A stretch of 64,000 nt of DNA from Trichuris trichiura. Its lineage: Eukaryota; Nematoda; Enoplea; Trichinellida; Trichuridae. Positions within the stretch are counted from its first letter, which is position 1; each line of letters opens with the position of its first letter. The position numbers were made by a program, and so were the translations under genes. The stretch covers positions 124,001 to 188,000 of the forward strand of contig JBAJFE010000045.1 of NCBI GenBank assembly GCA_037903355.1. Direction: 5' to 3'. This document shows, piece by piece, positions 10,964 to 27,500 of this stretch. Below the pieces are notes generated by a model. It worked only from the letters and a program-made list of their open reading frames with translations, searched no databases and had not been told where the DNA came from.

Positions 10964-11225
10964 GAAAATGTGGTTTCTTGGTACGGGAGCGTATGTTTTC
11001 ATAATGTAAAAGTTTTATTACGGACGTATTCCCGTTTAATGTGCTAAATAACTCCGGAGCTTTCGGGTCGACCGAGACCCGTCTTCAGCGGTTGTGAGTT
11101 ACGGATCCGATCCGGTTGTGAGATCCGTAACTCACTACCGCTGAAGACGGGTCTCGGTCGACCCGAAAGCTCCGGAGTTATTTAGCACACTAAACGGGAA
11201 TACGCCCGTAATAAAACTTTTACAT
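10964..11225. mobile_element. fold-back PLE terminus (palindromic insertion)
   Basis: This 262-bp insertion has an exact 13-bp target duplication (TATTCTTATCATT at 10951-10963 and 11226-11238). It opens with the PLE 5' tail (GAAAATGTGGTTTCTT), followed by the terminal repeat and then the same repeat inverted, with only a short spacer around 11095-11125. There is no RT or other ORF. It is two PLE termini head to head and would form a hairpin of about 100 bp. Mobility would need the enzyme of a full element such as 4794-7281. Confidence 0.85.
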
Positions 11226-11238
11226 TATTCTTATCATT

Positions 11239-12640
11239 ATTTCTTTAAAGTTTGAAATTTTGAAACAGCGAAGTGCAACTCATTTTAACTAAGATGAAGA
11301 AAACTGTAAAAGTAACGATTACTAGCTTTCGTTGTGCAATACTTTGCCGCTAACGACGGGAAAAGTACATTTTAAAAGTTAGTGTTCTAATGCGTTTAAT
11401 ATTTATGTATTTTATTGTTTTTTGTTAGTATGCTGGTATACGTGCAAATATTCATATATTTTTACATAATTTCTTCTATCCTGTGTTGATGTCTGCAGGC
11501 AGTTTATTTGCAGCTCTGCTAGTGATTATATCATACATTCGTTTTCGCTAGTTTAACGTCAGGACGTCAGCCGCAAATGATATTACACAAAGAGCACTAT
11601 AATAGAAGTCTTCAAAATCTCCTAAATCTGGTAACCGTAAGGCAGTCTAACCTTAAACTGAAGATTAGCATATATTTATATTTTCAGCTGGCAGCGATTA
11701 CGTGTGCTTATGGAACTTGATTTTAGTTCACCTACAGTATTACTGGCATCTGGGAGACTATCCTACCTATCCAACTGTAACATCGCAGAACTTGACCCGG
11801 CGAGAAAATGATCATCAGTAGTTTGAATTTTCTAAAATTTAACTATGAAACTAGTTTTGGCGACCATGACAATTTTCAAAAGCGTAGGTGTGCTTGAATT
11901 ATCTTAACCTGCGGGCTTCAAAAATTACTTCCGTTGCCCCAAGTACTCGTATGCCGCTTAAACTTAAACCAAATGGCAGAAACCTGGCAACCGCTACACA
12001 CATAAGCTCCGATCGTCAAAACAGAAGCACTGCAGTGTTTACTGTGTCTTATAAAAAACTGTTTAGACGAAATGCGAACAGAACAATCCAAATAAACACT
12101 TAAACGTAAGCCGCACTCGGATTCTACAAGTAAGGTCATCTATAGGATGGAAAATTGAAGCTGAGTCGAATTAACCCGCGCTGAATGTAAAGCAGTCCAA
12201 GCTAAAGACGGATGTCGCCGAAGAGAGAAAGGAACCTTTAATAGTATTGATTTGTGAAGTTATGCGTTTCGATCATATGTTGACTATAAGGACAGTATAT
12301 TCACGTTATTCACACCAAATCTAAACGCCAGCATTTGCTTTCCAAAGAGAATTGGTTCGGCCACAAGAAGTTAAAGGAAATTGTTTATTTCTGCGTTTTG
12401 CACCGGTGGAAAGAAAATTCGATTTGTTTATACACTATGTTTATGCATATGCGGTTCTCAGCAAGCAATTTCTTCGAGAAATCGCTGTTCGTTAACTGCT
12501 TCGTTCGACGCTCAGCCTGCACAGCTTACTAAATTTTGAATTAGCCTGTGTTTGGCTTGTCCTACCGATGTGCTTGTTATTAAATGCTTTCTGAGCCCAA
12601 CGGTACGTCACTTGTGTAGCGTTGGGAGTTTACACAAATT
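11239..12640. other. no gene recognised
   Basis: AT-rich sequence with ORFs of 73 aa or less on both strands. None has recognisable similarity. No repeat shared with the rest of the window was seen. Confidence 0.45.
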
Positions 12641-12659
12641 GGGCTTCAAACAGGTTTTC

Positions 12660-14650
12660 CTTCTTAACACCGCCAAATTAAGTTTAATTTTCACTCAAAA
12701 CAAAAATAAATAATTTCACTGTCCTTATTTAAACTATTTTTTACATATTCTTATTCGTATGCGTAAGTTTCTATCGCTACGTCTAATAGTGTTCAAGTAC
12801 GTTTAACCTGCGGATCATTACAGTTAACGGCTGCATTGTTCCTTGTAGTCATTGTCGTTCGTTTGTCGTCTGCTGAGTTGGTTGCTTGTTCGCTGTCTCG
12901 TTTAATCGTTGCAATGCTGAAGTGTCGTCTCTGTAGTGAACTTCAGCGGCAGTGGTATAGAGATAGCACCGAGAACTTTAGGGTGCGCTTGTTCCAGTCT
13001 ACTGTGGGCAGGACTGCGCTTGAATGGCGGGACCTGCAGAATGAAACACGTCGCAGCGTCGACACTATGGCCTACCCGTGGGCGCGTATTAGTAATATTG
13101 GTTCATGGTGAGTTCCATCGGCCTCTAATGGATGACGATATCCGGAAAGGTTCTATGGGTATCTCTTACCAAATGAGTCAAGAGCTATAGAGAAGATATG
13201 TTCGCATGAAAGCGTTACATGATATGTTATTAGAAAGTGATCAGTACTCATGTTAGCATGATATTATGTTTGTCGGTTGCGAAGATCCCAATGTGTTACG
13301 ACTCTGTGGTTCTCAGCGACACAAAAATGATCAATCGGCAGTGCGTGAGATGTTGGCCGTATAAAATTTAAACGATAGCCCAAATTCGGCTCGGAAAAGT
13401 CCGCAAGCGACAATGGAAGCAATTAAACCTCCCATTGGTTTATTGCTTCGTTCGTTTGCTTTTGATGATATTACATTATGCAGTTTTTATTTCATCCACT
13501 TATCTTGGATGATATGTCATTCGCAGGAGCTCGTTGGTTGCAGAAAGTTACTTAGCAAGTTCTGCTGGATGAGTTGTATTATTCGACGAATTTACCTGCT
13601 CATCCCATACTTAATGATATTGGTACAGGCGAGCTGAAAAGATATTTGTACGAGCGCACGCAGAAACGCTCATCGGTCTCCTGGAGAGTCTGTACGATAT
13701 TTTTGTTCGGCCAACATTTCCGAAATGTAGAAATGCCAGGATTTCTACTCATTCATCCAGTGGTACGCGGGAAGATCATGCTCCTCTAAGTGGAAACGGC
13801 AGCCGCAAACGATATTGTTTCCCTGAAGGCTCCGGCGGTTGTACTGCTATTTGTCCGACGGAAACCTTGAAAGAGACATTTAACTTGTTAATGGGCGCTA
13901 CATGACAGTACGATATTTACGCCTGGACCGGATGGGTCAAACAAGGTTTATTTCCGACGTATAAGTTATGTAGAAGTCGCCCGAAGAGAATGCTTCATAA
14001 AAGAAGAAAGATTTTTATGGGCACTTAATTCCTCATTTGTTGAAGTCTTTGCTGTTACGTTGGTTGGTGCCTTTGCTGAGTATTGACGTCGCCAAGTTCA
14101 AGTGAAACTTCGTTGTCGTTATTTTGGGAAGGATCTGGTTGGAACTTTGGATAGTTCCCTTCCTTCTTTGAACTTGGATTATGTATATTTGTCGCTGGTG
14201 GCGGTTTAACAGCAGACGAGTCTGACTGCTGGCTGCGCTCAGCGAGAAGTTGTGTGGATAAAATGGGCTATGGGCGAGGGATCTTGCACTGAAAATATGC
14301 CAGCAGCAGCACCGACTCCGAGTGAGCGGCTGCTTTGCGCTGAAATGGCACGTGTAATTGGAGAAGAAGAAAAAGCCCGGTTGTAAATTGACATGAAGAT
14401 ATGCTCATTAGCCGACTCCCAAAGATTCTCCCGGAAAAGATATTCCCGTGGCTTCTCCTGTTATGACCGGGACTTTTCAATCCATCATTAGCCTGTTTTC
14501 AGCGGAAAATGGACCAGCGGATCAAGAAGCTCGGGGCGTGTACTTGATCCGACATGAACGGCCCACCGTAATTAAACTATATACGATATTTACTAACCTG
14601 TCATGACGGACTGTGTATTCAATATCCTGTATGATATAATAAACTTGCGT
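12660..14650 (+). repeat. paralogous locus copy 3 (most diverged)
   Basis: This copy can be aligned by eye to copies 1 and 2 at several points. Its start matches the ATTCTTATTCGTATGCGTAAG region. Next comes the GCGGATCATTA...GTCATTGTCGTTCG segment (near 12812-12865), then the LQN-D/E-TR ORF segment, and then the ACGTATAAGTTATGTAGAAGTCGCC block near 13958. It ends with ATAATAAACTTG near 14636. GATAT motifs recur at about 13138, 13194, 13219, 13260, 13466, 13509, 13615, 13640, 13696, 13815, 13910 and 14584. DNA identity to the other copies is low overall. Conservation of order and motif, but not of sequence, makes this copy the most informative of the three. Confidence 0.4.
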
Positions 14651-16809
14651 ACTTGTGTCACTGAAGAAGTTCGATTTATGGCGGAGTAAAGTCCTATCCT
14701 TAATAAAACTTTACACGAGAACGGGTTGCTGCATCTCTAAGAGCCGAGAAAAGGGTGCTTTGACGATAACGCGTGGGTGTTGCTTCAAACCATCGGCAAA
14801 TGTCACGTCGCGCTTTGTTTCTCAACAGTGCGTTCGAGGAGTTTTGTCTTAGATTAAGCTATTCTTTCCGCTGCTGCTAGTATCGAAAAACTCTTGCTTT
14901 TGCTCCAACAATGAGCAGTTTGCTTATTGTCATCCAGACCTTGTCAGTTAAGCGCTGCGCGGTTATGCTGTAAGTTTAGAAATCATTCTGCTATGCTCTT
15001 GTCTAAGTTTAAGCTTAAATATAAATTTTACTTTTACCATTAGGGTTAATTTAGCGCAGAACAGGTTGGCCAACATAGTGGGCATAAAGGAACCCGCATT
15101 TTCCAACTTACTGTATATTGGTGGGGCGCCACCGGTTTGACGCAATGCAAAGTGCGGATGCTTTTCTCTACATAAAAAATAGATCTCCGATGATGTTTAG
15201 CTCTTAGTAAATCGGAATAATTTTTCTTGTTAAATTGTTGACCTCAATTAACTGCACGTTCCAATATTGGCAGATCACTTGCTCATTTACTTCGTTGCAG
15301 CTACGCTTTATTATTGACGGAATAAGCCACATTGAGTAAAATGAGTATTCAGGCACAACATTTCGACATGGAACTTGCAGAATGCGATTTTGACAAAACA
15401 CCATCGAGTACGATTACATTTAAAGTTTTGAATTGCCAAGAAAGTAATATTAAGTGGTTTTAAGCTGTTGGATAAGAACTGGTTGCCTGCGGAAAACGCT
15501 AGTGCCAACATTGCAGCATGCAAAATTAAGATGGTAAGCGGTTTGCTCGAAAGCGCCTTGTGCAGTATGGTTTTCTGGGGAAAGAATAATTGTTTGTGCC
15601 TGTTGGTTTTGAGTCGCTCAGTTGTATAACTGACTTATTCCATCCGATTTATATATTATCAACGTCGTGCGAGCTTTCTTTTGTTACAACGGGGTGAGAT
15701 AGCGCGATTTTCGACTTTCGACTGTTACGACGACAACTTTCAGATTTATGAGAAAAGTTTGAAGAACCTATAACCACTTTATGTACGCATGTGTTTGTCT
15801 CACGAAGGATGAACGTCTGTATCCAAAATGAATGTCTCGGCAGTTTGAAAGGAAATTAGTGATCTTTTCGTAGATTGCTGAAAGGTGGTTTTAATGACTT
15901 TCAAGTACATTTCCACCGGTCGTTGTTTCAAAGAAGTGCAGACAGTGCCTACTTTACGGATGCTCCTATAATCACCTGTAATGCATCGAAAGAAGGGAAG
16001 AAGTACTCAAAACGGTGGGAATATGCCGTAAGACGCCAAAATATTACGATTTGCAAGAGAAAAGATGTCTAGATATTGTCGAAATGCGCACCGGAACGTA
16101 CAGTATGGCAGCTGTAACGCAGGTAAAACAAAGGGACAATTTGAGCTCGTGCTGGTCAGCCGTTGGTCACAATGAGTGTTCCTGACTCGTGAGCTGAACC
16201 CTAATTTGGTCGGTCAGGTCGTCTGCTGCAAGATAACTGCATCAGTTCACACAACATCCATGCGACCCTATTTTAAATAACAATCAAGCCCAGCGCTTCA
16301 AAGTTCACAACCGACTCTGAGTATTGCACATGTTCAAATAAGCGAGAACGAAGTCTTCTTTTCAATGCCATTCATTAGCAACTTAGAAAACAGCCTCAGC
16401 ATTGGGGACCATCCTTGCTCAGACAAAAAATTATAATTCCTAAGCATTTCATTGTCAGGGCAGTAAATCTAGACTAGTAAACTCATCAACTGTCATAGAA
16501 TGGCATAGAAGAATCAGAATACAAAGGCTCTTCGGGTTCTCCATTTTCCCTTAATTCGCTAAGATTACGTTAAAATTTGCCAAGCTGACTCGGCAAGAAT
16601 TAGCATAAAGGGTGTATACAACGCATTAACGCGGCAAGGCCACCACCGTTTGTAAGCGCATGTGTAAACAGCTTTACGGGCAAAAACATGCGCGTGCAAT
16701 TACAGTAACCAAAAGAGTACCTGAAAATCATATAATTATTGCATTTCGGCATTGGCTGTCCCCGACGGTTGTCGACCTATTCGTTTGATGTAAAGGAAGT
16801 TTGGTAGCA
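14651..16809. other. intergenic, upstream of rab-2
   Basis: About 2.1 kb without a recognised gene. All ORFs are 70 aa or less and none matches a known family. The last few hundred bases should contain the promoter and 5' untranslated region of the Rab2 gene. No TATA box or trans-splice site could be assigned with confidence. Confidence 0.45.
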
Positions 16810-21403
<4,594 letters not shown>

Positions 21404-21993
21404 AGGACATCTAGGCATTGGTCAGCAGCGGGATGGCTTTTTGCTAGACCTATCTCTCACAAGCGGTCCATTCCTTCGGGCGCCCTGCCTGAATGTAGTT
21501 TTCCATTCTTTATTATAATAACGTTTGTTTACTCGTAAGCTTTTCCGCCTGTTCACCACCAAAGCAGCGTAGTTATACGTTGGCACTGTTCCATTGGCGC
21601 CCAACTTTAGCAGTGCTCGACGAAGACGGTGTTGGTGTGTGTTTGTGCGTGCACATCGCTTTATTGTCTCCCCAAGCCGTTGCCGTATACCTATTTGTTC
21701 TGCGGTTGTGATTTGTGCTAATCAGTGTTCGAATATTTTGGTTTCGTTTTCCGCGGTCGTCTAAGGCTTCTAAGCATTTGGTGAAGTGTACCTTCTGTGC
21801 TAATAATACATGTTTTGTTTCAATTTCTGCTAAGAAGGAGTTGCCTTTGTTTGTGTTCAGTAAATGTTTCGTTACCCCGCTTCCACTGTTCACTGTTGCT
21901 TCTTCAAGCTAACAGGTCTTTTCTGCCATACGTTGATTCGCAGTTCGTATTACGCTGGCAGGGTACAGGTGAATTGCAGAGCTTCACAAAGTC

Positions 21994-22685
21994 ATGAATT
22001 CCGGCTTGTCCGATCACGTTCTTAACTTAAAAGTAAGTTGTCTGCAATTCATTGCGCCCTTTTGACGAGTACTTTTGCTAACTAGTTTATGACTCGGGAA
22101 GTAGACCCGCCCGATGGAGACGAAGAAGCAGATAGCGGAATGGAAAATGATTCTCCCGACCAAAAGCCTATCAAGCAAAAGTAAAAGACTAATCACCGTA
22201 GTTTGCTTTTTGTTAGCGTGCATGTTTAGAGTTCTATGCGTTGACCCTAGTTTCAATAGCGTTTATGACTTATCGTCAGGAAGGTGGTCTTTTCAAAATT
22301 TCAATCCGCAATTGGAGGTTCGAAATGTTGGTGATTTTCTTACTGCTTCTATTCTTCTTTTTAAGTACCAACTAGGCCAAAGTACGGAAAGCAATGAAAA
22401 GGAGGACGGAAAAATAGAAGAAGAACGTACAGAAGAACGGTAACTTATTGTTGCCGTATTAACTTTAAAAATTGGCCATCTTTTGCTTATAGTTACTCAT
22501 CCGTCACTGAAACGATAGGTAAGAAGTTTAAGAGCAGACGCAGTCGTGCCAAACGGTCCAAGAAGCAGAACATTGATCAACATAAATCCCAAAATACGGA
22601 CGTTAAGAGAGGCGAACAAAACCTAGCGCAAAAGAAGAACGGACCACGACGTCCCGATAGAAAGTTCCTAAGACCAGTTGATTAA
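21994..22685 (+). CDS. mpp6: M-phase phosphoprotein 6 homologue (exosome cofactor), five exons
   Basis: Exons read at 21994-22032, 22086-22180, 22230-22317, 22366-22439 and 22493-22685 give 162 aa, against about 160 in vertebrates. Recognition rests on the N-terminal LSxxxLxLKFMxR motif, a central SGRWSFQNFNPQLE segment matching the family's GRMSFRGFNPEVE, a late ETIGKKF motif preceded by an acidic stretch, and an end in KFLRPVD. MPP6 links the nuclear RNA exosome to the MTR4 helicase and aids 5.8S rRNA maturation. The C-terminal third is lysine- and arginine-rich, as expected for RNA binding. Intron 3 is only 48 bp with donor GTTCGA. It is in frame, so retention would add a hydrophobic 16-residue segment. 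Skipping it fits the family better. Confidence 0.85.
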
Positions 22686-23149
22686 TTCTTACAAGCGTTC
22701 ACTTCTCGTTTGGCATGCCACTTCAGGTTACTTCAACGTTATTAGCTTCTTTCCTGTTAAACTGTTATTACAATGAATTAGCATATTGAAATGCTTGTAG
22801 CGATTGCCGCAATCCAGCCAAACCGTTTCCTGTATGCTCCCGAGGGCAGCAAACGGGGTTTCTCCGTTGCTTTCGTGTTGTAAAGTGCGTTTGTAATGCG
22901 CAGTGGATTTTCACGCAAACAAATTTCTCGTGATTTTTCGCGGGCGGCTAGTCGTTTTTCGTTTACTTGTTCTTTTAGTGAACGTCGCACTTTTACGACG
23001 TTCCACATTGCCACGGAGACGGAATTTTTTTTTCTGATCCGCTCCAACTGTCTACTGTTTTACCTGTGTTTGCTGCCTTAGAGTCAAAGTAGGGTTCAAT
23101 CCCTCCGGTCGGCGGTGTGGTCAGGTTCTAGGAGCTGAGAAGTTTCTCG
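22686..23149. other. no gene recognised downstream of MPP6
   Basis: Short 3' flank. ORFs of 60-89 aa on both strands match nothing known. Confidence 0.45.
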
Positions 23150-23345
23150 ATCGCGCATGGAAGGCTCCACTCAAGTCGCCGTACAAAATTGAATTCATAC
23201 GGAGTCACTTGTTACCACGATTTCTATTCACCTTTGCTATTGGAAATCCATTTGCCAATTCAGCACGGACAATGGATAGGAAAGCTTGTCTGGCGGTTAA
23301 GAGCGTCCCGCATCTGCCAGTGTCTACGCTATTGAACTATTTCTA
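23150..23345 (+). pseudogene. R2-like LINE reverse transcriptase scrap
   Basis: One plus-strand frame reads AWKAPLKSPYKIEFIRSHLLPRF, followed by a MDRK...AVKSVPHLP segment and a tyrosine/phenylalanine-rich end before a stop. This resembles the region just after the reverse transcriptase in R2-type LINEs, where a conserved LKP-x-QK...LLPRL...LDR-x-VR...LP pattern occurs. It lacks the catalytic RT motifs and both ends, and downstream sequence to about 23600 is disrupted in every frame. Identification is by pattern only. Confidence 0.4.
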
Positions 23346-24284
23346 CTTATCCAAAGCCTAAGGTATGCTTTGTTTCACCAATCTGCAAGAAGGATCGGAG
23401 TTAGCGGTGCTCCGCTGGCTGAAGGCACAATCTTAATGTAGCAAAGCTGGTCTCACTGGCTGATGCTTCTCGATGCCAATGCATTGTCGAGTCAGCACTG
23501 TGAGAGAGACCAAGTCTTCAACCCGACCGTGTTCTGCATAAAAACAAAAAGGGATGGCTCACTGGTGCTGAGATTTCCTAACAAGATGTTGATCCATTAG
23601 AGAGACGGCATCGAGCAAAACCACAAAAGTATGCATTCCTAAAAGAGCAAATTTTGCAGCTTACTAGCGCGAAAGATTTCCGTTTTGAAGCAATAGTCAT
23701 TGGTGCACCTAGAATAGCTCTTTGAGCCTAATAGCCTTGCCAATTTCCCAGAAATTGAAAAGAACTCATAGCCCAATTGTCTTCGAACGAAGTTCGCATA
23801 TCATTAATTGGTCCTTGAGAAATTCTGAAGTCCTGTGATTTCGATCTGTCGGTTTTCACCAGCACGCCGCTTTGAGCTCGAAGCGTGCCCAACAACCATG
23901 TCAATTAGAAATCACAAAGAGAGCAACCTCGTAAACAATGCTGTCTGCAACTGAGTAGCCCAAGTCTTCGACATGTTTTTTGTTGTGACCTCTCCGCTTT
24001 TGCCTGAAGCAACAAGGTTAGGCTAATAGGATTCGTTCGAATATGCGCTTGTATTTGTTCTTATTCCAATCTGGACATGCTCCAGGGAATTATTAAGTTG
24101 TAAATAGCGCAGCCTCCTGCTTGAACTTAATTTTGATTTATCTGCGGGTGAACTTTTGGAAGCAACTTTTTTTTCTATGGCATTTTTATTGTTTTTGCTG
24201 TTTTTGTAGTTCACTTGCTTATAGTAAGTTCCAGTGCGTGTACTGAGCGTACTACGATCGACGTATCAGTTCTATTGATATTAT
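23346..24284. other. degenerate sequence, no gene
   Basis: About 0.9 kb between the LINE scrap and the gypsy LTR. No ORF above 65 aa. Part may be decayed LINE sequence, but no motif supports that beyond about 23600. Confidence 0.4.
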
Positions 24285-24369
24285 TGTAGAGAAGATAGCA
24301 ATCGAGAACACGTAGCAGGACAGGAGAATACAGTACATATATATTGTGCGCAGGTGTGGGTCCGCTACA
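24285..24369 (-). repeat. left (3') LTR of gypsy element
   Basis: This 85-bp copy matches 28257-28340 at most positions, including the run ACATATATATTGTGCGCAGG. The match stops abruptly after GGGTCCG plus a TxCA-type end, which defines the inner boundary. Confidence 0.75.
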
Positions 24370-24422
24370 CAGATCCCGCCTAGAATTGAGGGAATGAATT
24401 GAATGCGCGGGTCAAAAGAGAC

Positions 24423-25439
24423 TCACGGCTTAAGCTCCCTGGATGACGCATCGATGAAGGCCGGTTTGACTCTGTCGACATTGACCGTTTTCAGCTTGTC
24501 GTTTAGTAAGATGGTGAGCGTCTTCAGAGTTCGGCTGACGACTTTGTACGGTACGTCGTATGCTGGAGATAGAAGAGGCCTAGGCGCGTCGTGCCGTAAG
24601 AAAATATGTGTACATTCCTGCAAATTCTTAGGTAGAAACCATGGTTTCGATGGCGTAGCTCGCGTAGGCTTAGGACCTACAGAGCTGAAGAAAAGTCTAA
24701 GTTCATCGCTATGCTCTGCGACATTCTGCCGTGTTTCTTTTGTAAAGAAAAGTGCTGGTAAACGCAGGGATGTCCCGTAAACTAACTCGGCTGAACAGTG
24801 CTGTAGGTCTTCTTTTACAGCTGAGCGAAGACCGAGTAAGACCAGAGGGAGCGCATCCACCCATGCACGGCGAGACTCTGCATGGGCAGTCAAAGCCGCC
24901 TTTAGCTAACGGTGGTACCTTTCTAAGAGCCCGTTCGTTTGCGGGTGATAAGCCGTTGTCGGGGCTAGTTTGATTCCAAAACGAGACGTTAACTCTTGCC
25001 ATAGTGAGCTTTGAAACTGTCGCCCTTGGTCGGTGGTAACCACCGCAGGGATTCCAAACCGGGCGACTCACGTGGAAATGAAGGCTCGCGCAATTACTTC
25101 AGCGTTAGCACTGGAAATAGGTACAGCCTCCAACCAGCGAGTAAATTAGTCTACCATAGTCAGCAGGTACGTGCAACCGCGAGAAGGGGGAAGCAGACCA
25201 ACGACGTCCAGATGGACATGATCAAAGCGTCTATCCGGAACTTGAAATACGGTAGGCGGCGCTCTAGTATGGCGGTGGACTTTTGTTCGCTGACAGGGCA
25301 GGCATGTTCTAGCCCACTGTCCAACATCGCGTTTCATGAACGGCTTAACATAGTGCTGCCGAACTAGGTGCCTCGTAGCTCGAATGCTGGGATGTGAGGG
25401 CGTATGTAGTGCGTCAAAGATCTCTCGGCGCATGGACAC
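24423..25439 (-). pseudogene. gypsy integrase remnant
   Basis: Read on the minus strand from 25439, a zinc-binding HHCC module is visible: the histidines in HTPSHPSIRATRH and the cysteines in CLPCQR. It is followed by VPDRRFDHVHLDVVG, the start of the catalytic core with its first aspartate. The rest of the core and C-terminal domain continues through 25071-24423 in two frames, so at least one frameshift separates them. Segments such as WVDALPLVLLGLRSA and LRHDAPRPLLSPAYDVPYKV are typical of the end of gypsy integrases. The enzyme would join cDNA to the genome. This copy cannot do so. Confidence 0.82.
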
Positions 25440-25445
25440 TGGCGC

Positions 25446-25943
25446 CTAGGGACGAGTCATTCCATGGGAGAGGTCTGCCCATAGACTCACGTTCGTGTGT
25501 GGCATAACGATTCTTGTCAAACGCAGGTTGGAGTTTTCCTTAAGGCGTTCCAACTCTGAGTCACCCTCTTGTTCCTTCGCTAATCTCGCGAGCTGGGCTG
25601 AGTCTATTACGCAGGATACCGAGTTTATAAAGACTCTTGAGAACGCGTCGGCGACGAAATTCCTACTGCCTTTTATGTGGCGTACATCACTGGTAAAACA
25701 GGTTATATGGTCCAGCTGACGGATTTCACGTCGGTTATGCGCTCCTGAGCCTCGGTGTATAGGCTTGTGGTCCGTGTAAATAACGAATTGCCGTCCCTCT
25801 AAGAGGTAACAGAAGTGGTGAACCGCTAAGTAGACCTCTAGAAGCTCTCTGCCGAAAGCACTGTACTTGCTTTCACGAGGCTGAAAGCGACGTGAGAAGA
25901 AAGAAAGTGGTTTCCAAACGCCGTTTTCTTTCTGTTGTAACAC
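25446..25943 (-). pseudogene. gypsy RNase H remnant
   Basis: The minus-strand frame reads PLSFFSRRFQPRESKYSAFGRELL, then FVIYTDHKPIH and a QLDHI...VRHIKGSRNFVADAFSRV block. This is the standard RT-connected RNase H of Ty3/gypsy elements, including the TDHKP aspartate and the VADAFSR tail. It follows the RT region and precedes integrase, as expected. Confidence 0.87.
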
Positions 25944-26035
25944 CGCACAAAGGCAGCGTTGTCGCTTGCGTCGACCACCATGGATAGTTGGCTATTCTGT
26001 GCTGGATGGCTTACCATGGCTGCCCGTGCTAAAAC

Positions 26036-26900
26036 TCATTTGACTTCTTCGAAAGCTGCCAATTCTTCGACGGAAAAATAGATTGCCTTGTCGCCTGACG
26101 TGGACGAAACGAGACGTTCTAGCGGAGCCAAAAGTACAGCCGCTTTAGGAATGAATCGGCGATAAAAATTCACATTGCCCAGAAAGCGGCGTAGTTCACT
26201 CATCTTTGACGGCAGAGGAAAACGTTTCAAGGCAGTGACCTTTTCCTCCAATGGTGAAATGCCGTCGGCAGAAACGTGGAAGCCTAAGAACTCCAGATTA
26301 GGCTTGTTGAAAATGCACTTGTCGGTTGGGGTTCACTCTGACTCCATACTTCTCGAACCGTTGAAATAGTTGCGTCAGGTGTGCTTCATGTTCTTGTTTT
26401 GTCCTGCTTGCCACCAGTATGTCATCCAAATAGACAAAACAAAAGTCGAGTCCTCTCGTCACCTCGTCCATGAATATTTGAAAAGTCTGCGCCGCGTTCC
26501 GCAGACCAAAAGGCATGCGCAGATATTCGAAGAGGTTGAAAGGTGTAGTAGTGGCAGTCTTAGGAACGTCCTGGAGTTGAACAGGAATTTGATTGTAAGC
26601 AAGTATCAGGTCTACCTTCGAGAATATTCGCCTCCCGTGAAGTCGCCAGGAAAAATCATTGAGGTCTGGAATCGGATATCTGTCTGGCAGTGTTACATTA
26701 TTCAATCGACGATAGTCACCACATGGCCGCCAGGCGCCGACTTGCTTCTTGGGCACCATATGCAGCGGTGACGCCCACCGCTGCTGGATGGTTGGATAAT
26801 TCCGAGTTGTAGCATGGCATCGAATTCATTCTCGGCAATGCGCAATTTTTTCGGGTGGAAGTCGTCGCGGGCGGCTGAAGAGAGGCGGCCTTTTTGTCAA
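26036..26900 (-). pseudogene. gypsy reverse transcriptase remnant
   Basis: Minus-strand motifs appear in order. They are SPLHMVPKKQVGAWRPCGDYR, RYPIPDL, FSKVDL, TPFNLFEYLRMPFGLRNA, the catalytic FVYLDDILVAS, then (26251-26036) the thumb/connection LRRFLGNVNFYRRFIP. The catalytic Asp pair of YLDD is intact. The frame changes near 26760, between the FDAML...IIQPSSS segment and SPLHMV, and again near 26300, so no single ORF spans the domain. Confidence 0.9.
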
Positions 26901-27500
26901 GATGCGATGTTGAACGGAGTGACGAACGACTTCATTGGGCGTGGTACAGGAGGTGAGCGCGGGGAAACGGGACAGAACCGACTCCGGAGAGCTATTGGCC
27001 AGGGGCAGGGCGAATGTATATTTCCCGTGAACGCTTTGCAGCGGTGTTCCTTTCGCGAGTGCATAGGTGGCAGCATTTATTAAGCGCTTTCTCTTGACGT
27101 CGACGATAAAGTTAAAATGGCGAAAAAAATCAGCTCCGAGTATGGGCTGGCGAATGTCGGCAACTAAAACTGACCATGTCGTAGGCTTTCCGATACCCAG
27201 ATCAAGAGTCATGAGGTGGCGCCCAGCGGTAGTAATGGGAGCACCGTTTGCAGCTAGGAGAGAGACGCCGGAATCTTGTTGACGACAGTAATTTCGAGCA
27301 GCCATAGATAATGCGCTAACTTCTGAGCCGGTGTCCGCGAGGAAACGCAACTTTGATAGTTTACTCTGATCGAGGAAAAGGCGGCGATCAGCGAACGACT
27401 CATGATGGCACAGTGCCAGGAGACTGCGGGTGTCCCGTTTACCTGTGAAAGCACAGGGTGACTGGCAGTGTCGCGCGCGGCGACCAAACCGGCGGTGAAA
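26826..27500 (-). pseudogene. gypsy gag C-terminus and aspartic protease remnant
   Basis: On the minus strand near 27500 a CYFHRRFGRRARHCQSPC segment is the modified knuckle (C-x-x-H...C...C) found at the end of gag in several animal gypsy lineages. It runs into FLADTGSEVSAL, the retroviral-type aspartic protease active site (DTG replaced only by the usual DTGS/A form), and ILGADFF, the conserved second protease motif. The ORF from 27350 to 26826 is open and ends in the start of RT. Confidence 0.85.

Noticed and set aside
12836..13190. Calling the copy 3 ORFs a gene
   Set aside because: Two overlapping frames of 84-91 aa have only scattered identities with the copy 1 and copy 2 ORFs, which is not enough to annotate a protein.
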